A stretch of 64,000 bases of DNA from Mesorhizobium sp. M1E.F.Ca.ET.045.02.1.1. GTDB taxonomy: Bacteria; Pseudomonadota; Alphaproteobacteria; Rhizobiales; Rhizobiaceae. Shown one piece after another: positions 55,148 to 63,598 of the stretch (its first letter is position 1; each line of letters opens with the position of its first letter). Location: contig NZ_CP034447.1 of NCBI RefSeq assembly GCF_003952485.1, forward strand, positions 5,656,501 to 5,720,500, given 5' to 3'. Position numbers and translations under genes: made by a program. The notes beneath the pieces are model-generated. The model had not been told where the DNA came from and searched no databases. It saw nothing but the letters and a program-made list of their open reading frames with translations.

Positions 55148-55176
55148 CCTTGAAATCGCAGGGAATTTTGTAACCG

Positions 55177-56109
55177 ATGAAACCGAAAATCTTCATTGAC
55201 GGCGAGCATGGCACGACAGGCCTGCAGATCAGGGCGCTGCTGGCCGACCGCGGCGACCTGGAGATCATCTCCATACCCGCGGAGCGCCGCAAGGAAGCCG
55301 CGGCCAGGGCCGAATTCCTCAATGCCGCCGATGTCGCGATCCTCTGCCTACCGGATGCCGCCGCCAAGGAAAGCGTGTCGCTGATCGAGAACGACACGAC
55401 CAAGGTGATCGATGCCTCGACCGCGCATCGCGTGGCCGAGGGCTGGGAATATGGCTTTGCCGAAATGGACAAGGATCAGGCGAAAAAGATCGCCAATTCC
55501 AAACGGATCGCCAATCCCGGCTGCTGGCCGCAGGGGCCGATCGCAACGCTGCGTCCGCTGGTTTCCGCCGGCCTGTTGCCCGCCGATTTTCCGATCACCG
55601 TCAACGGCATTTCCGGCTATTCCGGCGGCGGCCGCCCAATGATCGAGGACTATGTCGGCAAGGGCGAGGATGCGCCCGAGTTCCTGCCCTATGGCCTGAC
55701 GCTGCAGCACAAGCATGTGCCGGAGCTCAGGACCTATGCGAAGCTGACGCATGATCCGATCATGCAGCCGGCGGTCGGCAATTTCGCGCAAGGCATGATC
55801 ACGGTGGTGCCGCTGCAGCTCGGCGGCCTCGACCGCGTGCCGACAGGCGCGGAGCTTCATGCGGCGATCGCCGACCACTACGCCTCGATCGATGGCGGCG
55901 TGGTCGAGGTCGCGCCCTATACGCATATGGAGCGCATGCCGGAGATCGATCCGGAGGTCTATAACGGCACCAATCGGATGAAGGTCTATGTGTTCGCCAA
56001 TGACGAGCGTGCGCAGGCGCTTCTGCTCGCCGTTTACGACAATCTCGGCAAGGGTGCCTCCGGGGCCGCCGTGCAGAACCTGGACCTGATGCTCGGCATC
56101 AAGCACTGA
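55177..56109 (+). CDS. argC: N-acetyl-gamma-glutamyl-phosphate reductase, type 2
   Basis: 310 residues; NADPH-dependent third step of arginine synthesis. Short type-2 form: FIDGEHGTTGLQIRALLADRGDLEI, LCLPDAAAKESV, IDASTAHRVAEGWEYGF, the catalytic cysteine in NPGCWPQGP (about residue 115) and GISGYSGGGRPMIEDY. Complete at both ends. It follows speB by 29 bp and converges with the heme A synthase gene 22 bp away. Confidence 0.95.
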   Translation: MKPKIFIDGEHGTTGLQIRALLADRGDLEIISIPAERRKEAAARAEFLNAADVAILCLPDAAAKESVSLIENDTTKVIDASTAHRVAEGWEYGFAEMDKDQAKKIANSKRIANPGCWPQGPIATLRPLVSAGLLPADFPITVNGISGYSGGGRPMIEDYVGKGEDAPEFLPYGLTLQHKHVPELRTYAKLTHDPIMQPAVGNFAQGMITVVPLQLGGLDRVPTGAELHAAIADHYASIDGGVVEVAPYTHMERMPEIDPEVYNGTNRMKVYVFANDERAQALLLAVYDNLGKGASGAAVQNLDLMLGIKH

Positions 56110-56131
56110 GCGGCGATGCACAAGGTGCGCT

Positions 56132-57223
56132 TCAGCTTCTGACAGCGATCTCGGTCGGCAGCGGATAAGCGCCCTTGGTGCCGCGCCAATGCGCGGCGGC
56201 AAAGCCGAGCACGATCAGCGCGAAGCCCTGGTGGGTCAACGCCATGTGCAACGGCACCTGCATCAAGAGCGTGCCGATGCCGATCGAGGCCTGCACCAGC
56301 ACCAGTAGGAACAGCAGCGTGGCGCGGCGGGCATGCGTCGTGGCGGGCTGGCGCCGCCACGTGGCGATCATATGCCAGAGCGACACCACAAAGAGCGCGT
56401 AGGCGCCGAGCCGGTGCACGAACTGCACCGTCTTCGGATTCTCGAAGAAGTTCAGCCAGGCGGGTTTCAGCAAGAAGAGATCAGCCGGGATCACCTTTCC
56501 GTCCATCAGCGGCCATGTGTTGTAGCTCAAGCCGGCGTGGAGGCCGGCAACCAGCCCGCCGAGATAGATCTGGATCAGCGCCAAAAGCACGATGAAGCCG
56601 GCAAGCCGCTGCGTCGAGCGGTCGGCGGCGCGCTCGGAGTGGGGCGCCAACCCTCGCGCGACCACCATGGTGGCGGTGTAGATCAGCGCCGCGATCGTCA
56701 GATGCGTGGCCAGCCGGTACTGGCTGACCGAGACGCGGTCGACCAGCCCCGAAGCCACCATCCACCAGCCGATGGCGCCCTGCAGGGCTCCGAGCAGGAG
56801 GATGCCTAACAGCTTCGGCCCGAGGCCGCGCTCTATGCGGCGTGTTGCCCAGAAGAACAGGAGTGGAAGGGCAAAGACGGCGCCGACGCTGCGCGCAAGG
56901 ATGCGATGCACCCATTCCCACCAGAAGATCGACTTGAACGCCTCGATGCTCATGCCATCGTTGAGCTCGGCATATTGCGGGATCTGCTGGTAGCGCTGGA
57001 ATTCTTCCTGCCACTCGGCATCGTTGAGCGGCGGGATGACGCCGTGGATCGGCTTCCACTCGGTGATCGACAGGCCGGAACCGGTGAGCCGGGTGGCGCC
57101 GCCGACCAGCACCAACGCGAACAGCACGAGCACTACGAAATAGAGCCAGCCGCGCACCAGTGCGCGGTTGCGGAGATCGCGGTCGCGGGCGGCGTATGGG
57201 GCCGTGGCGGTGATGGCGGCCAT
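56132..57223 (-). CDS. ctaA: Heme A synthase (COX15/CtaA)
   Basis: 363 residues, about eight helices; oxidises the heme O C8 methyl to a formyl group to give heme A for cytochrome oxidase. Motifs: [36 protein letters not shown] and [11 protein letters not shown] with heme-ligand histidines, [12 protein letters not shown], and [14 protein letters not shown]. Type-2 alphaproteobacterial form with the long periplasmic first loop. The ATG at 57223 ([13 protein letters not shown]) gives the usual length; the frame opens at 57331. Confidence 0.95.
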   Translation of the reverse strand: MAAITATAPYAARDRDLRNRALVRGWLYFVVLVLFALVLVGGATRLTGSGLSITEWKPIHGVIPPLNDAEWQEEFQRYQQIPQYAELNDGMSIEAFKSIFWWEWVHRILARSVGAVFALPLLFFWATRRIERGLGPKLLGILLLGALQGAIGWWMVASGLVDRVSVSQYRLATHLTIAALIYTATMVVARGLAPHSERAADRSTQRLAGFIVLLALIQIYLGGLVAGLHAGLSYNTWPLMDGKVIPADLFLLKPAWLNFFENPKTVQFVHRLGAYALFVVSLWHMIATWRRQPATTHARRATLLFLLVLVQASIGIGTLLMQVPLHMALTHQGFALIVLGFAAAHWRGTKGAYPLPTEIAVRS

Positions 57224-57375
57224 GGGACGGTTCCCGGCAATTGAAACGCGCGATTGGTGGACCATGACCGTCCCGGTGGCAAGGCCGCACAGCGCGGCAC
57301 GCCGTCGCGCCGGTGAGCTATGGTTGCGCATGGCCGTCGTTCGGCCTAAGCGATGCGGGTCAACGGAACCGCGAC

Positions 57376-57591
57376 ATGCCCATTCGCCTGAAAAAGCTGA
57401 TCGGAACCATCCTGCTGGTGGCTCTGGTCATCATCTATGCGCTGATCGCTTCGGCCGTCGCGGTCACCAGGCTCGCCGAATATGGCGCAACGGCGCATTT
57501 CCTGTTCTTCCTGTTCAGCGGCCTGCTCTGGGTGCTGCCGGCAATGGGCATCATCAAATGGCTGATCCTGGAGCCACCTCAGAAGGGCTGA
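57376..57591 (+). CDS. DUF2842 two-helix membrane protein
   Basis: 71 residues: [34 protein letters not shown] and [24 protein letters not shown] form two helices, with the KKLIGT start and WVLPAM motif typical of DUF2842. ACGGAAC lies upstream. It is divergent from the heme A synthase gene, a common alphaproteobacterial neighbourhood; a role near respiratory assembly is conjecture. Confidence 0.92.
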   Translation: MPIRLKKLIGTILLVALVIIYALIASAVAVTRLAEYGATAHFLFFLFSGLLWVLPAMGIIKWLILEPPQKG

Positions 57592-57600
57592 ACCGCCTTA

Positions 57601-58659
57601 TCAGATCGTAACGACCATCTTGCCGGCATTGGCGAGCGGCGTGGTCACACCCGACAGCATCGTGCGGATATGGGCGACGCTCTGGTAGCGGCCGTTGACG
57701 GAGATGCGCGGCAGCGCATGCAGGAAGCCGGCATGCTCGGCTCTCAGCACGCCGTGCCGCGTCGTCACCGCAGAGACATAGCCGGCGTCTCGGGCAAAAC
57801 CCACCTCGCGGCAGCCGACCGCGCTGGCATAGCCGTAGGGGTATGCGAAATGGCGCGGCTCCAGCCCGAGCCTTTCCTCGAGGATGCGCCGGACCTCACC
57901 GATCTCGTGGCGCGCGTCCGCCTCCGAAAGCCGCTTGAGGTTGCGGTGGTTGACGGTATGCGCGCCGATCGTCACCAGCGGATGCGCGGCCATCGCGCGG
58001 ATCTCGTCCCAGCTCATAAGCGTGCCGGGACGGCTCTCGCCAAGTTCGATCCCGTTGGAACGCGCCAGTTCGCGCAGCGCGGCGCCCTGCTCTTCTTCAG
58101 GGACTTCAAGGGTCAACCAGGCATTCAGCCGTGCAATGACCTGAATCTTTCGGCCAGGCGTCGAGCAATCAACGACCGCCGATCCCCTCGCCGTCTTCAG
58201 CGTCAGGTGTGAGCTGGTGTCGACGATATCCTCGACGACGTCCCACCACAGGTCGACGGCACCGTCGATCAGGCCTGGCGCGACATAGATGGTGATCGGC
58301 GCGCCGTGCTTTTCCAGCACCGGCAGCGCCTCGGTCATGTTATCGCGATAGGCATCGTCGGCGGTGATGGTGGCAAACTGGCCGTGTTTGCCGCCCGCCT
58401 CGATGCGTTCGATCGCTTCATCAAGGGTAACAAAGGCATAGCCCCTTCCCTTCATGTCGGCGATCAGCTTGTCGAGGAAGGCTGGGGCGATGTTCAGGTG
58501 GCGATTGACGCTGTTCGGCTTCTCGGGCGTGGCGGTCACGCGATGCAGCATCAGGATGGCGCCGATGCCGCCGACGAACGGCTTCGCCAGCGGAGCGAGG
58601 CCGGTGTAGCGGGCAACGTTCAAGGCCAGTTTCCGGATCGCCTCGCCCCCGTCGATCAT
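57601..58659 (-). CDS. Polysaccharide deacetylase-family protein
   Basis: 352 residues from the ATG at 58659 (AAGGTGA upstream). NodB homology domain: FATITADDAYRDNMTEALPVLEKHGAPITIYVAPGLI (the usual TFDDG is TADDA here), then VTIGAHTVNHRNLKRL with the metal histidines and RHFAYPYGYASAVGCREVG. The insertion between about 145 and 225 is longer than in NodB. No signal peptide is clear. It removes N-acetyl groups from sugars. Divergent from a FemAB/CelD-like gene 90 bp away; together they suggest cell-surface polysaccharide work. Confidence 0.88.
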   Translation of the reverse strand: MIDGGEAIRKLALNVARYTGLAPLAKPFVGGIGAILMLHRVTATPEKPNSVNRHLNIAPAFLDKLIADMKGRGYAFVTLDEAIERIEAGGKHGQFATITADDAYRDNMTEALPVLEKHGAPITIYVAPGLIDGAVDLWWDVVEDIVDTSSHLTLKTARGSAVVDCSTPGRKIQVIARLNAWLTLEVPEEEQGAALRELARSNGIELGESRPGTLMSWDEIRAMAAHPLVTIGAHTVNHRNLKRLSEADARHEIGEVRRILEERLGLEPRHFAYPYGYASAVGCREVGFARDAGYVSAVTTRHGVLRAEHAGFLHALPRISVNGRYQSVAHIRTMLSGVTTPLANAGKMVVTI

Positions 58660-58749
58660 TCCTTCACCTTTTGCGCCTAGGCTCATCCAAGCACGACTTG
58701 CGCCTATGCGAACCCCAGGTTGCAACCAATACGTCTTAAGGATTGAGGG

Positions 58750-59979
58750 ATGGTTGACGCCGCCGCGTCATTTGACGGCAATCGGGTCGCGGCCAATGAA
58801 GCGCCGGCGCGTGCGCCTGCCTCGAACCAGACCCGACTGACGGCGGCGGTGAGTGACGGCGCCGGCCTTGCCGATTACGCGCAATTCTGCGCTTCGGCGC
58901 TGTTTGCTCCGGCACAGAGCGCATCCTGGGTGCGCAACTGGGCGACCGAGACCAAGGCCGACATGGTGGTCGCCACGCTGAACGCCGAAGGCAGGCCGGT
59001 GCTTGTGCTGGCGCTCGAAGTCGTCCGGAGAGGCCTGTTCCAGGTCGCCCGTTTCGCCGGCGGACGTCACGCCAACGGGAATTTTCCCGCCGCCGACCAG
59101 CGGTCGCTGCAAAGGATCGACAGCTCGGCTATCCGTTCCCTACTCTCGGCAATCGCCAAGGCGCGGCCGGACATCGACCTTGTTGCGCTGGAGCGGCTGC
59201 GGCCCGATCTCGACGGCGTCGCCAATCCGCTCGCCGCGCTGCCCAATTTCCCGAGCCCGAACCTTGCGCTCGCGGTCGATCTCGACGGCGGCTTCGATGC
59301 GCTGCTCGCGCGCGCGAGCGGCAAGCGCAAGCGCAAGAAGCACCGTTCGCAGACGCGCAAATTCGAGGCCGTCGGCAGCTTCGGCCGCATCGAGGCGCGA
59401 AGCCGCGAAGAGGTCGACAGGCTGCTCGACGCCTTCTTCGACATGAAGGAAGTGCGCTTCGCCAAGATGGGCATAGCCAATGTGTTCGGCGGCGCGGAAG
59501 TGCGCGCCTTCTTCCGGGCGGTGTTTGCCGATGCGCTGGCCGAGCAAAGGCCTTCCTTTCTGCTGCATGGGCTGGAAGTGGCCGGGAAGCCTCGCGCCGT
59601 TACCGGCTCCAGCCGCTCGGGCAAGCGCCTGATCTGCGAGTTCGGCGCAATCGCCGAGGACGATCTCGCCTTCACCAGCCCGGGCGACTTCCTGTTCTTC
59701 GACAATATCCAGGAAGCCTGCGAGCTCGGCTTCGACGTCTACGATTTCTCGGTCGGCGACGAGCCCTACAAGCGGCTCTGGTGCGACATCGAGGTCCAGC
59801 ATTTCGAGGTGCTCGCGCCGCTGACGCTCAAGGGCCGGGCGCTGGCGACGGGGTTGCGGCAAGGAGCGCGGGCAAAGGCGTTCATCAAGAACAACCCGAC
59901 GGTCTGGAAGCTGACCAAGATGCTGCGCCGCAAGGCTGCCGGACAAGCGGCGCCCGCTGTTGCCGAGGACGACAGTTAA
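58750..59979 (+). CDS. GNAT/FemAB-like acyltransferase (CelD/BioF2 type)
   Basis: 409 residues of the Acetyltransf_6 (CelD/BioF2) type. An N-terminal half has FCASALFAPAQSASWVRNWATETKADMVVATL. A basic helix GKRKRKKHRSQTRKFEAVG (about 190-210) precedes the C-terminal GNAT half with FFDMKEVRFAKMGIANVF, FLLHGLEVAGKPRAVTGSS, SPGDFLFFDNIQEACELGFDVYDFSVGDEPYKRLWCD. Relatives act in exopolysaccharide or cell-envelope synthesis. Starts 90 bp from the divergent deacetylase. Confidence 0.88.
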   Translation: MVDAAASFDGNRVAANEAPARAPASNQTRLTAAVSDGAGLADYAQFCASALFAPAQSASWVRNWATETKADMVVATLNAEGRPVLVLALEVVRRGLFQVARFAGGRHANGNFPAADQRSLQRIDSSAIRSLLSAIAKARPDIDLVALERLRPDLDGVANPLAALPNFPSPNLALAVDLDGGFDALLARASGKRKRKKHRSQTRKFEAVGSFGRIEARSREEVDRLLDAFFDMKEVRFAKMGIANVFGGAEVRAFFRAVFADALAEQRPSFLLHGLEVAGKPRAVTGSSRSGKRLICEFGAIAEDDLAFTSPGDFLFFDNIQEACELGFDVYDFSVGDEPYKRLWCDIEVQHFEVLAPLTLKGRALATGLRQGARAKAFIKNNPTVWKLTKMLRRKAAGQAAPAVAEDDS

Positions 59980-60041
59980 AGCGCGTCGCGCCGAACCGAA
60001 TCAGGCGACGCGCTTCAAGTCTTTGTTTTGATGCATGTCTT
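59976..60041 (+). repeat. Two-module repeat, module 2 truncated
   Basis: Module 1 stem TTAAAGCGCGTCGC (59976-59989) with GCGACGCGCTTCAA (60005-60018), loop with CCGAACCGAATC; then CTTTGTTTTG and ATGCATGTCTTTCG, where module 2 stops. The left arm contains the stop codon of the acyltransferase gene, so it may also act as its terminator. Confidence 0.85.
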
Positions 60042-60156
60042 TCGCCGTCGATCTCCCGGTTGATACGGGCAAACAGGTCGAGGTCGAGACCTTGAAGAGC
60101 CTTGGGCGGAACCTATCGCCAGCCGTGAGGTTTTCGCACTCAGAAGGAGAACGGCC

Positions 60157-60393
60157 ATGGCCAAGTGCGACCAATGCGGCAATGACTACGACAAGGCATT
60201 CCAAGTGAGCCTGGGCGGGCAAACCTACACATTTGACAGCTTCGAGTGCGCGATCCACAAGCTCGCGCCGACCTGCCCTCATTGCAGGGTGCGGATCATG
60301 GGGCACGGCGTCGAGCAGGGCGATATCATATATTGCTGCGCGCATTGCGCCGAGCAGGAAGGGGCCAAAGCTCTGGTCGATCGCGCGCCTTGA
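60157..60393 (+). CDS. Small zinc-ribbon-like protein
   Basis: 78 residues with nine cysteines: CDQCGNDYD at the start, FECAIHKLAPTCPHCRVRIMGHGV in the middle, and IIYCCAHCAEQEGA near the end. The spacing (C-x2-C, C..., C-x2-C, CC-x2-C plus histidines) suits two zinc sites and resembles short bacterial metallothionein-like or zinc-ribbon proteins. An AAGGAGA ribosome binding site lies upstream. Function unknown. Converges with the FKBP gene. Confidence 0.8.
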   Translation: MAKCDQCGNDYDKAFQVSLGGQTYTFDSFECAIHKLAPTCPHCRVRIMGHGVEQGDIIYCCAHCAEQEGAKALVDRAP

Positions 60394-60428
60394 CGGTTCT
60401 GTATCCGCCGGGTGCCTTCCAGATCTAA

Positions 60429-60863
60429 CTACGCCGCCTGAACGATCTCGACCAGTTCAACGTCAAACACCAGGTCCTTTCCAGCCAAAGGATGATTGCC
60501 GTCGAGCTTGACGCTGGAATCGTCCACGCCGACGACCGTTACTTGCATGGCACGCCCTTCGCGGGTGCGGGCCTGCAATTGGGTACCAACATCAACGTTG
60601 ATGTTTTGCGGCACGCTGGCGCGGTCGATGGTTACGACCGCTTCGGGGCGATGGGGGCCATAGGCGGCGTCGGCGGGAACGGTAACGGTGCTTTTCGTGC
60701 CGACCTCCATGCCCTCGACATGCGTTTCGAGACCGGGAATTACCTGTCCTTCACCCAGCGTGAATTGCAGCGGTTCGCTGCCGGAAGAATCGAATTGAGT
60801 GCCGTCGACCAGACGTCCGGTATAGTTGATGCGTACAGTGTCGCCATTCTTGGCCTGTGTCAT
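60429..60863 (-). CDS. FKBP-type peptidyl-prolyl isomerase, SlyD-like
   Basis: 144 residues: GDTVRINYTGRLVDGTQFDSSGSEPLQFTLGEGQVIPGLETHVEGMEVG is the FKBP half, with an insert-in-flap region AAYGPHRPEAVVTIDRASVPQNINVDVGTQLQARTREG and a C-terminal GNHPLAGKDLVFDVELVEI, which is the SlyD pattern. The histidine-rich tail of E. coli SlyD is absent. It catalyses proline cis-trans change and acts as a chaperone. ATG at 60863 with AAAAGGATGG upstream; an ATG three codons earlier is also possible. Confidence 0.93.
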   Translation of the reverse strand: MTQAKNGDTVRINYTGRLVDGTQFDSSGSEPLQFTLGEGQVIPGLETHVEGMEVGTKSTVTVPADAAYGPHRPEAVVTIDRASVPQNINVDVGTQLQARTREGRAMQVTVVGVDDSSVKLDGNHPLAGKDLVFDVELVEIVQAA

Positions 60864-61151
60864 AGCAACCATCCTTTTGGGAGTTTGTGGGGGGACCGGC
60901 CTGGAGTTCACGGTCCCGCTATCGATCATCCACGCACGAAAAGTGCGCGGCGCGAAGAGCTAAACCTAGGGCCTCTGCTTCCGATGTAAAGTGCTGGGGC
61001 CGCCGAGAAAATGTCCGGGCTCGGCCTTGTACCTAAGGGCTGTCATACCCCGACACCGACTGAACCATGCTCGATTCGTCGCGGTCTCTTCCCGATACCT
61101 CAGGGCAATCGTTTAGCGGCGCGTGCAGAACAGCCCTGTTGGCGTTCAGCC

Positions 61152-63335
61152 TTATGCAGCCGAGCGACGTCCAGGCAACGGATTTCCAGGCTCATGGCCG
61201 ACCGGCGTGACCAGGGTGACATCCGGATAGCCGTTCTCGATCAGTTTCACCGCGGCTTGCGTCACCTCTTCGTCGGCTTCGAGCATCGACAGGAAGACCT
61301 CCGTGCCGTCGCCGACGAGGCGGCTGATGCCCTGCGCATCGGCCGGGCCGCATTCGACCACCACGAGATCGTAGGCCGTTGTCAGCGACTGCATGATGAT
61401 CGGCAGCCTGTCGGCGGCGCGCATAGCCTTGACCGGATCGGCGGTGCCGACAGGAATGACATGCGCGTCCGAATAGAGATCGGGGTGAATGACGTCGCTG
61501 AACTGCGCTTCGGACGCCAGAAGATTGGTGATACCGGGGAAAAGCCCGCTATCGAGCATCGGCCGCGATGCCGCGCCCGAAGCGGTGAGATCGAGCAGCA
61601 GCACGCGCAGTCCCGCATCCGACACTTCGCGCGCCACCAGTACGGCGGTAGCGGCGGCCTCGTCGCCTTCCGGCGAGACGAAGATGGCGCGCGCCGCACC
61701 CGAGCCGATCAGCTTTTCCGCCGCCCTGTCGACATCGATCTCCCCCAGCCTGGACCGCCACGGCTCAGGCGCTTCCGTCGCTACCGGGTCGTCAGGCGGT
61801 GCCGCCCTGGCGGCGCTCTGTCCGATCCGGTCGTCGGCGACCGAGTCGCCGCCGCCTGCATCCTCGGCTAAGGCCGCCGGCTCGCTCCGCGCCACCGGCA
61901 TCGTCACCTGCTCGATCGGCTCGAATCTGGCGCCGGCGGCCGGACGCATGGCGCGGCCGGAGAACAATTCCTTCAGCAGCGTGCCGATCGCCATCAGCAG
62001 CAGCGATGCGGCCGCCGTGGCGCCCGTGATCGGACCGATCTTCGGGAAATAGGGTTCCGTCGGCACCTGCGCTTTCGACAGCAGACGAGCGTCCACAGGC
62101 AGATAATTGCGGTCGGCGCGCGAGGCCGCCTCGCGATAGCTCGCCATATAGGATTCGAGCTGCTGGCGCTGAGCATTGGCGTCACGCTGCAACGCGTCGA
62201 GTTGCACCTGCTGCTCGCCGGCGCGGGCCGAAGCGGCCTTTAGCTGGTTGACCTCCTGGACGAGCTGGTCCTCGCGAGCCTTGGCCGTCTGCGCTTGGGT
62301 CGCCAGACCCTTCAGGATCTTCTGCCCCTCGTTGCGGATCTGGCCGTTGAGATCGGCGAGCTGCGACTTCAGCGCCCGGATGCGCGGATGATTGTCCAGC
62401 AGCGTCGTCGACAGGTCGGCAATGTTGGTCCTCAGTTCCACCTGCCGCTCGAGCAGGCGCTGGATCAATTCGGAAGACAGGACTTCCGGCACGCTGTCGA
62501 GCGTGCCGCCATTCTGAAGCGCCTTGCGCACGCTGTCGGCGGTCGCCTCGGCGGCGGCGCGATTGGCGCGCACCCGCGAAAGCTCGGTCGACAGTTCGGA
62601 AAGCTGTTGGGTCGCGAGCACCGAATTGTTGCCGCCCATCAAGAGGTCCGATTGCGCGCGGTAAGCAGCGACCTTGGCTTCGGCCTCCTTCACCCGATTC
62701 TGTAGATCGGTGATTTCCGGGCCGAGAAAGCCGGTGGCGGCGGTGTTCGATTCCTTTTTCGCGTTGCCCTTGGAAGCAAGATAGGCCTGCGCGATCGCGT
62801 CCGCGACCCGCGCCGCAAGCTTTGGATCCTCCGAAGAGAACTCGACTGCAATAACGCGAGATTTTTCAACGCCGTAGACGTTGAGCTTATCGCGCATCGC
62901 CTTGAGCACGCGCTCTTCCGGCGAAATGTCGAAAGGGTCGCTCTTCAAGCCGACCAGGACGAGGGCGCGGCTCAGCGCCGACATCTTCAGCGTCTCGTCG
63001 AATTCGGGCACTTTCTCCAGATTGAGATCCGTCGCCACCTTCTTGAGTATGTCGGGCGACGATATGATCTGGACCTCGGTGGCTACGGCCTCCTCGTCGG
63101 TTGCCGGCTTGTCATCATTGGTTGCGCCGGCCGGCCGCGTGAAGACCGACTCGCGCGGCCCGATCTCCAGCTTGGCGGTGGCCTTGTAATAAGGCGTGGC
63201 CAGCCAGGCGAAGGCAAACGCCAGCCCGGTGACCACGAGCGTGACGAGAACAATGCGCAGCCAGTTCCTCGCCAGACTGGCGAAGAGCTGCCTCAGATCG
63301 ACATCGACATCTGCGGCCGCGGACTGAACGGACAT
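61152..63335 (-). CDS. Wzz/Wzc-like polysaccharide chain-length protein with degenerate kinase domain
   Basis: 727 residues. Wzz domain: first helix LRIVLVTLVVTGLAFAFAWLATPYY (about 26-50), a long periplasmic coiled coil (about 190-400), and a second helix ATAAASLLLMAIGTLL (about 438-455). The cytoplasmic part (about 540-727) has the BY-kinase fold (LRVLLLDLTASG, YDLVVVECGPADA) but Walker A is SPEGDEAAAT with no lysine, and the tyrosine-rich tail is missing. So it probably controls chain length without kinase activity. GGAGCAGGATGC precedes the ATG. Divergent from a Wza-like gene; ExoP-like place in exopolysaccharide export. Confidence 0.9.
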   Translation of the reverse strand: MSVQSAAADVDVDLRQLFASLARNWLRIVLVTLVVTGLAFAFAWLATPYYKATAKLEIGPRESVFTRPAGATNDDKPATDEEAVATEVQIISSPDILKKVATDLNLEKVPEFDETLKMSALSRALVLVGLKSDPFDISPEERVLKAMRDKLNVYGVEKSRVIAVEFSSEDPKLAARVADAIAQAYLASKGNAKKESNTAATGFLGPEITDLQNRVKEAEAKVAAYRAQSDLLMGGNNSVLATQQLSELSTELSRVRANRAAAEATADSVRKALQNGGTLDSVPEVLSSELIQRLLERQVELRTNIADLSTTLLDNHPRIRALKSQLADLNGQIRNEGQKILKGLATQAQTAKAREDQLVQEVNQLKAASARAGEQQVQLDALQRDANAQRQQLESYMASYREAASRADRNYLPVDARLLSKAQVPTEPYFPKIGPITGATAAASLLLMAIGTLLKELFSGRAMRPAAGARFEPIEQVTMPVARSEPAALAEDAGGGDSVADDRIGQSAARAAPPDDPVATEAPEPWRSRLGEIDVDRAAEKLIGSGAARAIFVSPEGDEAAATAVLVAREVSDAGLRVLLLDLTASGAASRPMLDSGLFPGITNLLASEAQFSDVIHPDLYSDAHVIPVGTADPVKAMRAADRLPIIMQSLTTAYDLVVVECGPADAQGISRLVGDGTEVFLSMLEADEEVTQAAVKLIENGYPDVTLVTPVGHEPGNPLPGRRSAA

Positions 63336-63598
63336 GCATCCTGCTCCGGAACTTTGAGTCGAGGATAGACCGTAAACAACTATGGTAACTCACCCGTTAA
63401 GATCAGAACGCATGCTTATTAGAAGACACTCAAAGAACATCGGACGAAGGCAATAGAACAATTGGGTTTTTGCCTGCCGTCACCGCTTCCGGGCACGGTC
63501 CTTTACCGGCCATTAACCCTAACAGGATGATAACGGGCGCACTTCCTGGGGTTGGCCGCAGCACTGGCGGCGAGAGCGACGAAGGTTCGTGTCCGATC
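63336..63598. promoter_or_regulatory. Divergent promoter region of the polysaccharide export pair
   Basis: 263 bp, clearly more AT-rich than its flanks, between the Wzc-like and Wza-like genes. It contains ATTAACCCTAACAGG near 63513 and several AT-rich hexamers, but I could not choose a promoter with confidence. Confidence 0.5.
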
